Below, in pieces: positions 43,093 through 49,961 of a stretch of DNA of 53,155 bases. Source of the DNA: an uncultured Muribaculaceae bacterium (GTDB taxonomy: Bacteria; Bacteroidota; Bacteroidia; Bacteroidales; Muribaculaceae). Location: NCBI GenBank assembly GCA_910579995.1, contig CAJTWH010000022.1:1-53155 (forward strand), given 5' to 3'. The notes under the pieces are model-generated. The model saw nothing but the letters and a program-made list of their open reading frames with translations. It did not search any database and had not been told where the DNA came from. Each line of letters starts with the position of its first letter. The stretch's first letter is position 1. A program made the translations under genes and the position numbers.

Positions 43093-44040
43093 TCAGAAAG
43101 CGTCTTCGGGGTCGGTGGCTACAGTGACGCCGGCGGAGGTGTCGGGTTCGGGGCAGAATGTGTCGGGCTTAGGCATTGCCGGGGTCTGTCCGGGGTCGGC
43201 GACGCCGTAGTAGTCTTCATCGGCATTGTCGGCGACGAGGGGTTGCTCGCTCTGCAGCTCGGTGTTGCGGCCTATGCGTACTTTGGGGTATGACTTGAAA
43301 GCGTGCTTGATACATTTGGCGCAGAGGAAGCCGGGGTCGATGGCACCGTCGTCGCCTGAAGAGTAGAGGGCATTCGCGCTGCCGTAGACTTCACCCCGGG
43401 CGTTGCGCCGTTGGTTGTTCTTGAGTGAATAGTCCTTGAGGCGCTGCCAGTCTTCCTCGAAGAGTACTCCGTAGTCGCGTGAGCCGTCGGCGCGTGTGAT
43501 ACCGAGGTAGCAAGCGATGACTTTGTGGCCTGTGTGGGGTAGGTGTGCGACGTATTCGACAGATTTGCGGCCGTTGCGGTCGGCGAAAGAGAATTCGTCG
43601 TTGTCGTAGACGAGTACGGGGTTGTCGGCATAGCGTATCTGTCCGGCGCGTGTGCGGAGGACGAGCTCTCCGTAGCCTGAGACTGTGAGGACGCAGCGGC
43701 CTTCCCATTGGGGTCGGTCTTTTGTGCCGGCGTTGACGTTGCGCCCCATGAGGTAGCAGAGAGCGCGGCTGCCGGGCTCGAGTGAGAGGCCTATGACGGC
43801 GAGGTCGATAAAGGCGGTGAAGATTGAGAAGCGTGTGGCTGTCTGGAGTTTGCCGTTTTCGGTGTCGCGCAGGAGGCGGTTGAAGAATACACTCTCGCGC
43901 TGATAGGCGGCCTCGCCTGTGCCGGCGCCCCAAAGGGTGTCGTAGATCTGTATGAAGCGGTCGCGGACGATGGGGTTGTCGACGATCTCGAGGGGCTCCA
44001 TTTGGTTGATCTGGTCGACGGTGAGTTGGATGTTGCTCAT
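43093..44040 (-). CDS. recT: RecT-family single-strand annealing protein
   Basis: 315 aa. Typical RecT sequence: TATRFSIFTAFIDLAVIGLS, ALCYLMGRNVNAG, LTVSGYGELVLRTRAGQI, then KNNQRRNARG. The C-terminal 50 residues are acidic and disordered. It anneals complementary strands made by the exonuclease at 41073. It is followed by a hairpin element (copy 11) in the 72-bp gap upstream of its start. Confidence 0.88.
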   Translation of the reverse strand: MSNIQLTVDQINQMEPLEIVDNPIVRDRFIQIYDTLWGAGTGEAAYQRESVFFNRLLRDTENGKLQTATRFSIFTAFIDLAVIGLSLEPGSRALCYLMGRNVNAGTKDRPQWEGRCVLTVSGYGELVLRTRAGQIRYADNPVLVYDNDEFSFADRNGRKSVEYVAHLPHTGHKVIACYLGITRADGSRDYGVLFEEDWQRLKDYSLKNNQRRNARGEVYGSANALYSSGDDGAIDPGFLCAKCIKHAFKSYPKVRIGRNTELQSEQPLVADNADEDYYGVADPGQTPAMPKPDTFCPEPDTSAGVTVATDPEDAF

Positions 44041-44068
44041 GTTTTCTTTGTCTGAGGGTTGATGATGT

Positions 44069-44099
44069 GCGCGGGTTGTGCCCGTGCCGTGGACGAAAG
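44069..44099 (+). repeat. Hairpin-GGACGAAA element, copy 11
   Basis: Stem GCGCGGG/CCCGTGC (44069-44087, one G.T pair), loop TTGTG, tail CGTGGACGAAAG, then TTTCTTTG. The stem differs from the commonest one at several paired positions while keeping pairing. Confidence 0.75.
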
Positions 44100-44112
44100 T
44101 TTCTTTGAGGGC

Positions 44113-44544
44113 TTACTTTTCTTTTTCGGATTCGCCGAGGTGGCTGAGGGCGCAGGTGATGATCATGCCGGAGATTCCTTTGTGGTCGAGCAGTCGGTCG
44201 ATGGCTTCGTGGACGCTGTCGCCGCGTCCGCATACGCCGGCCTGTCCGTAGTTGTTTTCTTTGCCTTGGGCGAATGTTATGCCCATGACGATGGAGCAGT
44301 TGTAGCGTGGCTTGTTGGCTGAGATAAGCTCTATTAGCTCGTTGGCTTTGGCGCAGACCTCGGTGTGGAATTTCTGATATTCGTCGGTCTGGGCGAGTTC
44401 TTTGAGTTGCTGGCGTGAGTAGCCGTCGGTGGCGATGGGGGTGGTGTCGGCATTGGCTTCGTCTTGTGCCATTGCCTCGGCTACGGCTTCGCCTACCTGC
44501 TGTGCGATGTCTTTCTTTTTGTCAATCTGTACTTCGATTTTCAT
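44113..44544 (-). CDS. Hypothetical phage protein
   Basis: 143 aa, acidic N-terminal helix (IDKKKDIAQQVGEAVAEAMA), then GYSRQQLKELAQTDEYQKFH and a C-terminal domain with SIVMGITFAQGKENNYGQ. It ends in a charged tail (LGESEKEK). It lies upstream of RecT and after the terminator. Function not recognised. Confidence 0.6.
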   Translation of the reverse strand: MKIEVQIDKKKDIAQQVGEAVAEAMAQDEANADTTPIATDGYSRQQLKELAQTDEYQKFHTEVCAKANELIELISANKPRYNCSIVMGITFAQGKENNYGQAGVCGRGDSVHEAIDRLLDHKGISGMIITCALSHLGESEKEK

Positions 44545-44595
44545 GATTGAAGTGTTTTTTTGAGTTTAACATTTGCAGGGTGTGGCCGCTTGATT

Positions 44596-44628
44596 GAAAA
44601 AGGAGGCCGGCCGTTGTGTCCGGCCTCC
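44596..44628 (-). terminator. Intrinsic terminator within the early region
   Basis: Nine-pair GC-rich stem (44602-44610 with 44620-44628, GGAGGCCGG). On the minus strand it is followed by TTTTT. It divides the early operon into a regulatory part (right) and a recombination/replication part (left), and is the likely 3' end of the tRNA-like transcript. Confidence 0.85.
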
Positions 44629-44676
44629 ACACCTCAATCATGGGCAAGCTTACACTTGCTGCGTCTATTGCTTAGG

Positions 44677-44745
44677 GGAGACGGCAGGGGTCGAACCTGC
44701 ATGTAGGTTTTTGAGGCCTTGCTCTACCTGTTGAGCTACGTCTCC
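44677..44745 (-). tRNA. Shortened tRNA-like element, possible tRNA-Leu(CAA)
   Basis: A perfect seven-pair acceptor stem (GGAGACG/CGTCTCC), a D arm with GCTC/GAGC and GG in the loop, and a perfect T arm GCAGG-TTCGACC-CCTGC are present. The total is only 69 nt. The segment between D and T arms is 20 nt, two or three short, and the anticodon stem has only about three good pairs; CTCAAAA would give anticodon CAA. No CCA is encoded. Either a degenerate phage tRNA or a tRNA-shaped RNA with another role. It lies 49 bp upstream of the terminator. Confidence 0.5.
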
Positions 44746-44802
44746 GGCGCGCTGCGGGGCGTCGTCGCGACGGCCTTGGCGCTCATCTTCGGATATTGTT
44801 GC

Positions 44803-45069
44803 CTATTGGAAATAGTCTTGTGTGGTTTTTTGAAGCAGTCTCAGCTGTGCTGTAGGGTATTGTATGATTCCGGGTCGTTTGAGGGGTTGGATTTTGCCTT
44901 GCCGGCGCCACCGGTCGACGTTGGCGCGGCCAAACATGCTGTAGGCTTTGCGCTGTGAGATATACTCGGGGTCGTGGCGTATCTGCGAGAGCGCTGCGGA
45001 GAGGCGTGCCACGAGGTCGGTGATGAATGTCTCATAGTCGATTGCTTTGTCGGAGAAGAGTATGTTCAT
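44803..45069 (-). CDS. Helix-turn-helix DNA-binding protein
   Basis: 88 aa. The pattern YISQRKAYSMFGRANVDRW followed by QPLKRPGIIQY is the winged-helix (MerR/excisionase-like) type frequent in Bacteroidetes phages and transposons. It probably regulates early genes or acts in excision. A relic of a similar gene end (EDYFQ) is seen near 51600-51635. Confidence 0.68.
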   Translation of the reverse strand: MNILFSDKAIDYETFITDLVARLSAALSQIRHDPEYISQRKAYSMFGRANVDRWRRQGKIQPLKRPGIIQYPTAQLRLLQKTTQDYFQ

Positions 45070-45076
45070 GGCGGTG

Positions 45077-45349
45077 TCAGTTGTCGGTGAGGTTTCGGTC
45101 GCAGCTCTGGTCGTAGGCGCGGAGGTAGGTGTCGGTCTTGCTCCAACGGTTGTAGAGTTGTGCGGCGGTGTAGATCAGGGCGAGGCCGATTGTCTTGTCG
45201 AGGAGGATGTGGAGTGCGAGGGCGGTGTATGATTTGTCGGTTTCATAGTAGAAGATGAATATGAAGCCTGCGAGCATGAGACTGGCTATCGCTGCAAGAC
45301 GCAGACGTGCTATTTGTTTGCGGCGTATTGTGGCGGGAGTGGTGTGCAT
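45077..45349 (-). CDS. Small membrane protein
   Basis: 90 aa, basic start, one clear membrane helix (AIASLMLAGFIFIFYY) and a weaker second (ILLDKTIGLALIYTA), ending in a charged tail. It sits in the early regulatory operon. Possibly an exclusion or host-takeover protein; no family recognised. Confidence 0.55.
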   Translation of the reverse strand: MHTTPATIRRKQIARLRLAAIASLMLAGFIFIFYYETDKSYTALALHILLDKTIGLALIYTAAQLYNRWSKTDTYLRAYDQSCDRNLTDN

Positions 45350-45361
45350 GGGGGTGAGGTG

Positions 45362-45529
45362 TTAGTCGGAGATGTCGTGTGTGAGGTCGTAGTAGAGCCA
45401 GTAGTAGTCGTTGAGCTGACGGCGTGCCTCGTCGGTGTCGGCCTGTGCGATGAGGTCGTCGATCTCGCGGTAATGGCTGTGGTGGAGTTGCGAGGCGGTG
45501 TTGATGAGTTTGATGTCGTTGTCGGTCAT
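45362..45529 (-). CDS. 55-aa hypothetical phage protein
   Basis: ATG at 45529 (MTDNDIKLINTASQLHHSHY), mostly helical and acidic, ending YDLTHDISD. The upstream in-frame extension to 45601 is Arg-rich shadow sequence and is not used. Function unknown. Confidence 0.55.
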   Translation of the reverse strand: MTDNDIKLINTASQLHHSHYREIDDLIAQADTDEARRQLNDYYWLYYDLTHDISD

Positions 45530-45540
45530 GGCTGTGTTGT

Positions 45541-45774
45541 TTAGTAGGGTTTTACTCCGGCGGCGATGAATGCTGCCTCTTCTTCGGTGGAGCCGCACCA
45601 TGTGTCGAGGTATTCGTTGGCGACGGCGTGGGTGTTGTCGTTGATGTTGTAGCCGCGGGTGGCGCAGAATGTAGTCCAGCTGACGTAGGCGCGGCGGTCG
45701 GCGAGGGTCTTGCCGGATGTGCAGGCGGTAAGGGCTGCTGCTGCGATGGCGAGGATGATGATTGTCGTTTTCAT
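45541..45774 (-). CDS. Small phage lipoprotein
   Basis: 77 aa from ATG at 45774. The N-terminus TIIILAIAAAALTACTSG is a lipoprotein signal with the Cys in LTAC. The mature part is about 58 aa and acidic at its end (STEEEAAFIAAG). Lipoproteins in phage early regions often block receptor use or DNA entry by related phages; that role is only a possibility here. Confidence 0.65.
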   Translation of the reverse strand: MKTTIIILAIAAAALTACTSGKTLADRRAYVSWTTFCATRGYNINDNTHAVANEYLDTWCGSTEEEAAFIAAGVKPY

Positions 45775-45799
45775 TGTGGGTGTGGTTTTTTGATTTGTT

Positions 45800-45849
45800 C
45801 CCACGGGCTAATTTGATTCAGCCGCTCGCGCTCTTCCGTGGGTTTTTAT
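45800..45849 (+). terminator. Candidate hairpin with T-run
   Basis: CCCACGG (45800-45806) pairs with CCGTGGG (45836-45842), with a 29-base loop, followed by TTTTTATT. The long loop makes it a weak terminator candidate. It separates the leftward early genes from the short rightward gene at 45887. Confidence 0.4.
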
Positions 45850-45857
45850 TAACTTTG
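45850..45857 (+). promoter_or_regulatory. Promoter -7 box of the small rightward gene
   Basis: TAACTTTG, a clean match to TAnnTTTG, 30 bp before the ATG at 45887. No clear -33 box. It gives an isolated rightward promoter inside a leftward operon. Confidence 0.5.
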
Positions 45858-45886
45858 TGGCTGCTAAACTTTAAAGTCAATAAATT

Positions 45887-46081
45887 ATGTTTGTAAGAGT
45901 TCCTAAGAACAGTGAGGATTTGGTGTATGTGAATACTTCGGCTGTTACGTGTATCGGCAAAGGGTTTATCCGCTTGTCGTGCGGCAGCCGTGTGACCTTC
46001 AGTGAGAGTCTATCGGCGGAAGAGATTTCAGCTCTTCTGTCAGATAGTCGAGACCTCGGGGTATCTGACCGACAAGGGTAG
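45887..46081 (+). CDS. 64-aa protein on the strand opposite to the early operon
   Basis: Begins MFVRVPKNSEDLVYVNTSA, beta-rich (GFIRLSCGSRVTFSESL) with a helix near the end (SAEEISALLSD). It has its own promoter box and a normal protein pattern. Its 3' end overlaps the minus-strand gene at 45999 by 83 bp, so transcripts would be partly complementary. Function unknown. Confidence 0.6.
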   Translation: MFVRVPKNSEDLVYVNTSAVTCIGKGFIRLSCGSRVTFSESLSAEEISALLSDSRDLGVSDRQG

Positions 46082-46268
46082 CTATCACGGGGGCGAGCTT
46101 GTGGGCGAGCCAGTCGAGCCGGGCGACACGTTCGGTAATGCTTGTCGTGCAGTCTTGGGAGATAATCTCGAACGGTCCGTCGGACTGCCGGGGGCGCGGG
46201 TGTATCTGCATGTTCCAATGCGGAGCGTTGTGGCCGTCGAATTCTGTTATCTCGAGGATGAGTTTCAT
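45999..46268 (-). CDS. 89-aa hypothetical phage protein
   Basis: ATG at 46268 (MKLILEITEFDGHNAPHWNM), helical second half (VARLDWLAHKLAPVIATLVG). The upstream in-frame extension to 46505 is shadow sequence. It overlaps the opposite-strand gene at 45887. Function not recognised. Confidence 0.55.
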   Translation of the reverse strand: MKLILEITEFDGHNAPHWNMQIHPRPRQSDGPFEIISQDCTTSITERVARLDWLAHKLAPVIATLVGQIPRGLDYLTEELKSLPPIDSH

Positions 46269-46273
46269 ATTTT

Positions 46274-46597
46274 TCAGATAAATTGGGCTGTCGGGCCCTC
46301 GAACCATGTTTTGTATTTGTCGTTGTTGCAGTAGCCTGCGAGGGCTGTGAGCAGCTTCCATGCCTGCTCGTCGTCGTTTTCGTCGCCGTCGCATATCTGA
46401 AGGCCGCAGCAGTAACCGTTGCTGTTGTATTCCACGCGGGCGGGGGCGGCGAGGGCTTGGCTGAAGTGTTGGCGCCCCTCGGGGGTGATCATCAGTGGCG
46501 GGCATACGGCGATGGTGCTTATGCCGTCGACCGTGATGTCGCGGTCTTCGCCGAAGATGTTGACGGCGTGGAGGATTTCCTGTAGTGTTGTTTTCAT
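46274..46597 (-). CDS. 107-aa hypothetical phage protein
   Basis: Starts MKTTLQEILHAVNIFGEDRD, with ISTIAVCPPLMITPEGRQHF and YNSNGYCCGLQICDGD in the middle. It looks like a compact soluble domain. It is 5 bp upstream of the next gene. Function not recognised. Confidence 0.6.
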   Translation of the reverse strand: MKTTLQEILHAVNIFGEDRDITVDGISTIAVCPPLMITPEGRQHFSQALAAPARVEYNSNGYCCGLQICDGDENDDEQAWKLLTALAGYCNNDKYKTWFEGPTAQFI

Positions 46598-46609
46598 GTC
46601 TTCCTGAAT

Positions 46610-47050
46610 TTAGAAGTTACCGTTTTCGGCCATTGAGTATGAGCCGCCGGCGGTGATGATGATTGAGTCGAGGAATTGCACGTCGAGAATCTTGAGGGCT
46701 TCTTTGAGGCGTCTGGCGAGGCTGATGTCCTGAAGCGAGGGGCTGAGGGTGCCGGAGGGGTGGTTGTGGACGAATATCACGCTTGTGGCGAGTGAGTCGA
46801 TGGCGTATTTGCATACTATCTTGATGTCGACTATTGTGCCGGCGACGCCGCCTTGCGATATCTTTGCCCAACCGATGGTGTTGTGGGCTTGGTTGAGCAG
46901 GATGATGAATGCGCTCTCGTAGATGTTGATGTCGTCGGCGTAGAATGCGCGGGCGTAGTCGGCGGCGTCTTTTGAGCCTGCTACTTTTACGGCGGGCTGC
47001 GAGTTGTCGCTCACGGCCTTGAGGATGAATTCTCGTGTTAACTTTTTCAT
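46610..47050 (-). CDS. RadC-like JAMM protein
   Basis: 146 aa. The JAB/MPN+ metal site is complete: a Glu in YESAFIILLNQAH, then HNHPSGTLSPSLQD (HxH and Asp). The N-terminal RuvA-like domain of chromosomal RadC is missing, as usual for mobile-element versions. Function is disputed for all RadC-like proteins; a hydrolase acting during DNA uptake or conflict is possible. Confidence 0.85.
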   Translation of the reverse strand: MKKLTREFILKAVSDNSQPAVKVAGSKDAADYARAFYADDINIYESAFIILLNQAHNTIGWAKISQGGVAGTIVDIKIVCKYAIDSLATSVIFVHNHPSGTLSPSLQDISLARRLKEALKILDVQFLDSIIITAGGSYSMAENGNF

Positions 47051-47076
47051 GATTGAGTGTGGGGGTGAGGTGGGTG

Positions 47077-47274
47077 TTATGATTTTCGTGTAACTATGAC
47101 AATCCTACGGTTGCGGTCTGTTTTTGTGGTGTAAATTCTACCCCACTGAAAGCCGTAAGCGCTTGCTGTTGCTCTTGTCGAATTAGCTACTTCTGCAGGA
47201 AACTCTAATGAGTCTCCTATCTCCATATTTCGCAGAGCGTCAACTAATCCAAGTGGATTTTTTTCTTCTGTCAT
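47077..47274 (-). CDS. First gene of the leftward early operon
   Basis: 65 aa, acidic start (TEEKNPLGLVDALRNMEIG), then a small beta domain with FQWGRIYTTKTDRNRRIVIV. It directly follows the early promoter and operator, the place of a Cro or early activator. No helix-turn-helix is obvious; the DSLEFPAEVA and SAYGFQWGR pieces resemble small regulators found next to phage repressors in this order. Confidence 0.6.
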   Translation of the reverse strand: MTEEKNPLGLVDALRNMEIGDSLEFPAEVANSTRATASAYGFQWGRIYTTKTDRNRRIVIVTRKS

Positions 47275-47309
47275 TTTGATTTTTAATTTTTAATTGCTAA
47301 TTTTGAGTG

Positions 47310-47317
47310 CAAAGTTA
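47310..47317 (-). promoter_or_regulatory. Leftward early promoter -7 box
   Basis: On the minus strand TAACTTTG, then CACTC. It lies 36 bp before the ATG at 47274; its -33 region would fall within the operator palindromes (47333-47364), so repressor binding would block it. Confidence 0.6.
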
Positions 47318-47332
47318 TAATAACGAAATTAA

Positions 47333-47364
47333 AACGCGAAATATTTCGCGAAATATTTCGCGTT
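47333..47364. promoter_or_regulatory. Doubled palindromic operator
   Basis: A perfect 32-bp palindrome made of two overlapping copies of CGCGAAATATTTCGCG that share the middle CGCG. It stands between the divergent early and repressor genes and is the obvious binding site for the repressor. Two adjacent sites with shared centres suggest cooperative binding of two dimers. Confidence 0.85.
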
Positions 47365-47386
47365 AAAAATTATTAAATATTTGTAT

Positions 47387-48031
47387 ATGACTGATATTGA
47401 AAAACTTAGAAATTTACTCAATTTAACTCAAGAAGCTTTTGCTGCAAAACTTGGCGTTTCTTCTCGCACAATTCAAAATTGGGAGGCAGGAAAAGTTGTG
47501 CCTAAATCGAAAATCATGATTCTCGGTCAGATGGCAGCAAAATTTCCTAATGTGTCATTTTCTATGTTTGAGGCTACAGACAGTCCGGGGACTGGTAATG
47601 GCAATGAAGATGGCATTTCACTCGTTCCGCTGATCCACATCGATAGTGTCGGCGGCATGCGTTCTCTTAATAAGCTTTCTTCGTCAGAGCAATATGTTGA
47701 GCGCATGGTGCCGTTTCCCGACGCCCGGCCTGACGATGTTGCGATACTTCAATCGGGTAACTCCATGGCTCCAACCATTCCTGCCGGTGCAATTCTGCAA
47801 ATAAGGCGGGTTGATGGATGGCGGGAGTATTTCGGTTATGGCAACGATTTTGTGCTGTGGCTTGATGATGACAGGCGTATCACCAAGCAAGTGCTCAAAT
47901 ATGAACCTGACCCCAAGAATTATGTAACCTGCCATTCTTATAATCTTGAGGCCGCCGATGAAGAGCTGCCCAAGTCAATGATTAAAGAAGTATGGAAAGT
48001 TATCAACGTCTTGATCAACAAGGGGTGGTGA
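47387..48031 (+). CDS. Phage repressor, XRE helix-turn-helix plus S24 peptidase
   Basis: 214 aa. The N-terminal HTH reads NLTQEAFAAKLGVSSRTIQN; the C-terminal LexA-like part has the Ser in QSGNSMAPTIPAG and the Lys in DDRRITKQVLKY, so self-cleavage on RecA induction is expected. It maintains lysogeny by binding the operator just upstream. The ATG at 47387 is preferred over a TTG at 47381; little or no leader would remain if transcription starts near the TATTTG at 47375. Confidence 0.9.
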   Translation: MTDIEKLRNLLNLTQEAFAAKLGVSSRTIQNWEAGKVVPKSKIMILGQMAAKFPNVSFSMFEATDSPGTGNGNEDGISLVPLIHIDSVGGMRSLNKLSSSEQYVERMVPFPDARPDDVAILQSGNSMAPTIPAGAILQIRRVDGWREYFGYGNDFVLWLDDDRRITKQVLKYEPDPKNYVTCHSYNLEAADEELPKSMIKEVWKVINVLINKGW

Positions 48032-48059
48032 CTTGGACTGCCATTTAATAACCGAGATG

Positions 48060-48069
48060 TAGATTTTTG
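48060..48069 (+). promoter_or_regulatory. Possible own promoter of the membrane nuclease gene
   Basis: TAGATTTTTG, a loose TAnnTTTG match with one extra base, 7 bp before the ATG at 48077. This would make a nearly leaderless transcript independent of the repressor gene. Confidence 0.35.
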
Positions 48070-48076
48070 CCGCGTT

Positions 48077-49552
48077 ATGAAGTATTGGCAGGTAGTCGGT
48101 TTAGTTGCAAGGGCTTTTTTTGAAAGTCTCTTCGTACACCTGTCCTTTTTCCCAACTCTTTTTTTATATATTTTGGGGCGAATTATTGCCAAGGTGTTTG
48201 ATCTCAATATCCTACATGTTTTATTGGTAGTATTTATACTTTTTCAGATACCTGTTTTCTTGTTTTTTCTTAAAGATAAAATTGATAACATTTTAGCTAA
48301 AGAGCGAGGTGAACTTTCTATCAAAAGAAGAGAATTTGAGGCTGAAAAGAAAAAGCAGGATAATCTGCACATTGATAGGATGGCAAAACTTGAAAGAGAA
48401 TTTGAGGTTAAAAAGAAAGAGCTGGATAAATTGCACATAGACAGGATGGCTATTCTTGAAAGAGAGTCAAGAGCTGAAAAGAAAAAGCAGGATAAGATAT
48501 ATGCTAACAAGTTGATTGAGTTGGAAAGAGAAAGAATTGAATTAGAAAGCGAACGAATTGAGCTTGAAAATATACTGAAAACAACTCATCCTTTTTCTGA
48601 TTCAGCTTCATTGATGGCCGATGTTCATAGCATTGTATTTGACAAGATAAAGAATTACATAACATACAAACCGCACCCGGCATGTAAATCTTCGAAAGAC
48701 GCGGTAAAGGATAGTAAGCGGCTTGCAAAAGATGCTGAAAGGCGGTATCGTGAAATATTGTATAAGTACGAATACATTTTATCAATCTTCCCAATCATTG
48801 CTGAATATGCAGAGAATGAGGAAGACTTGTTGTCTATAGCTGAAGCCTCTTCGATTGAAGAAATTGAAGAGAACAGGGATAGAAGCCGGGATTATTTAAG
48901 TAACGAGGAATGGAACCGGTTGTCAACTTCAGAACGCAATCAACTGGCTCTCGACAGGTATATCAGCCGGCAAAAATCTAAATGGCAAATTGGCCGAGAT
49001 TATGAAATGTGCTGTGCCCACTATCTGGAACAAAGGAATTTTGGAGTGTGCAGAAATGGTATCGAAAAAGGTTTTGAGGACATGGGTATAGATTTGATTG
49101 CAACACGACAAAGCGCACCCGGATGTTTTGAAACTTATGTAATCCAATGTAAATGTTGGAAGTCTGATAGACCGATTAGAGAAAACGTTATATTTCAGTT
49201 GTATGGAAGTTATATTTTATACGAATTACAATATCGTCAATCAAAAAACAGTTTGTTTTTGAACTCGATAACACCGGTTATCATGGCTCCTGATTTTTCG
49301 CAATTATCTGATACTGCCAAATTGATTTGCAACAGATTAAGGATTAAAATCGTTCAACTTCCTTTTACTGAATTTCCAAGAATAAAATGCAATATCAATA
49401 ATGGCTCAAAGATATATCATCTACCTTTTGACCAACAGTATGACCGGACAGAAATTAAACTGCAAGGAGAATTTTATGCCAGAACTGTGGCTGAGGCCGA
49501 GAATGCCGGATTCAGAAGGGCAAAACGTCATTTTGCAGAGTCAAAATGTTAA
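48077..49552 (+). CDS. Membrane-anchored coiled-coil Mrr-like nuclease
   Basis: 491 aa. Two N-terminal membrane helices (LSFFPTLFLYILG; ILHVLLVVFILFQIPVFLFF) lead into a coiled coil of three 22-residue repeats (48332-48529, EKKKQDNLHIDRMAKLER type), a helical middle, and a PD-(D/E)XK domain of the Mrr/restriction-endonuclease type with EDMGIDLIATR and YVIQCKCW. The last 45 residues (KIYHLPFDQQYD, FRRAKRH) resemble the small Ada-like metal domain but lack its Cys. It is on the repressor's strand and 45 bp after it, so expressed in the lysogen: a likely defence or exclusion gene acting on DNA entering at the membrane. AT-rich compared with the phage core, suggesting separate origin. Confidence 0.75.
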   Translation: MKYWQVVGLVARAFFESLFVHLSFFPTLFLYILGRIIAKVFDLNILHVLLVVFILFQIPVFLFFLKDKIDNILAKERGELSIKRREFEAEKKKQDNLHIDRMAKLEREFEVKKKELDKLHIDRMAILERESRAEKKKQDKIYANKLIELERERIELESERIELENILKTTHPFSDSASLMADVHSIVFDKIKNYITYKPHPACKSSKDAVKDSKRLAKDAERRYREILYKYEYILSIFPIIAEYAENEEDLLSIAEASSIEEIEENRDRSRDYLSNEEWNRLSTSERNQLALDRYISRQKSKWQIGRDYEMCCAHYLEQRNFGVCRNGIEKGFEDMGIDLIATRQSAPGCFETYVIQCKCWKSDRPIRENVIFQLYGSYILYELQYRQSKNSLFLNSITPVIMAPDFSQLSDTAKLICNRLRIKIVQLPFTEFPRIKCNINNGSKIYHLPFDQQYDRTEIKLQGEFYARTVAEAENAGFRRAKRHFAESKC

Positions 49553-49651
49553 AGATAGATGGTGTGTCAGGCGCTACGAAGCCGCGACGCGGAGATAAAG
49601 AAACTCAAAAACGCCATCGGCGAACTGATAAAATGATTTTATACTGACAAT
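49553..49651 (+). other. Gap with a possible gene relic
   Basis: Contains a 27-codon ORF from 49559 with ALRSRDAEIKKLKNAIGEL, which looks like a helical fragment such as the end of a transposase orfA. No promoter or terminator is clear. Confidence 0.3.
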
Positions 49652-49921
49652 ATGATAAATCAAAAAGCCTTAGACAATCTCAACAAGGGCATTAATTCAG
49701 TGCCGTGTCCTCTCTGTGGCAAAAGTCATGGAGTGAATCTTTCGCAGAACTCAACCCACATTTTCGCAAAGTCTTCTGCCGACGGAATATTTCTGCCGAC
49801 AGGCGATAAGCTGTTTGTTGAAGTCGAGGACGGCTCTTGCGACGGCTTTAAGCAACGCTTGCACCAGTATTTGATGGCGCATATAAGTTTGCTTATTGAA
49901 AGCCCTTTTGATAGAATATGA
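49652..49921 (+). CDS. 89-aa hypothetical protein with zinc-type Cys pair
   Basis: MINQKALDNLNKGINSVPCP starts the product and CPLCGKSHGVNLS supplies a Cys-x2-Cys pair. The acidic C-terminal part (KLFVEVEDGSCDGF) is followed by a helix. Function not recognised; phage or host origin is unclear. Confidence 0.55.
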   Translation: MINQKALDNLNKGINSVPCPLCGKSHGVNLSQNSTHIFAKSSADGIFLPTGDKLFVEVEDGSCDGFKQRLHQYLMAHISLLIESPFDRI

Positions 49922-49961
49922 CTGCGTTTCATAGTGCAAAATATATCAAGAATGAGATTTT

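Noticed and set aside
12923..44099. The hairpin-GGACGAAA copies as hammerhead ribozymes, because GGACGAAA and in some copies CTGATG are present.
   Set aside because: The stem that should join CTGATGA to GAAA is not formed in the required way and no cleavage stem is seen; most copies lack CTGATGA.
12923..44099. The same copies as ordinary intrinsic terminators.
   Set aside because: No T-run follows the stem directly and the orientation does not follow gene direction.
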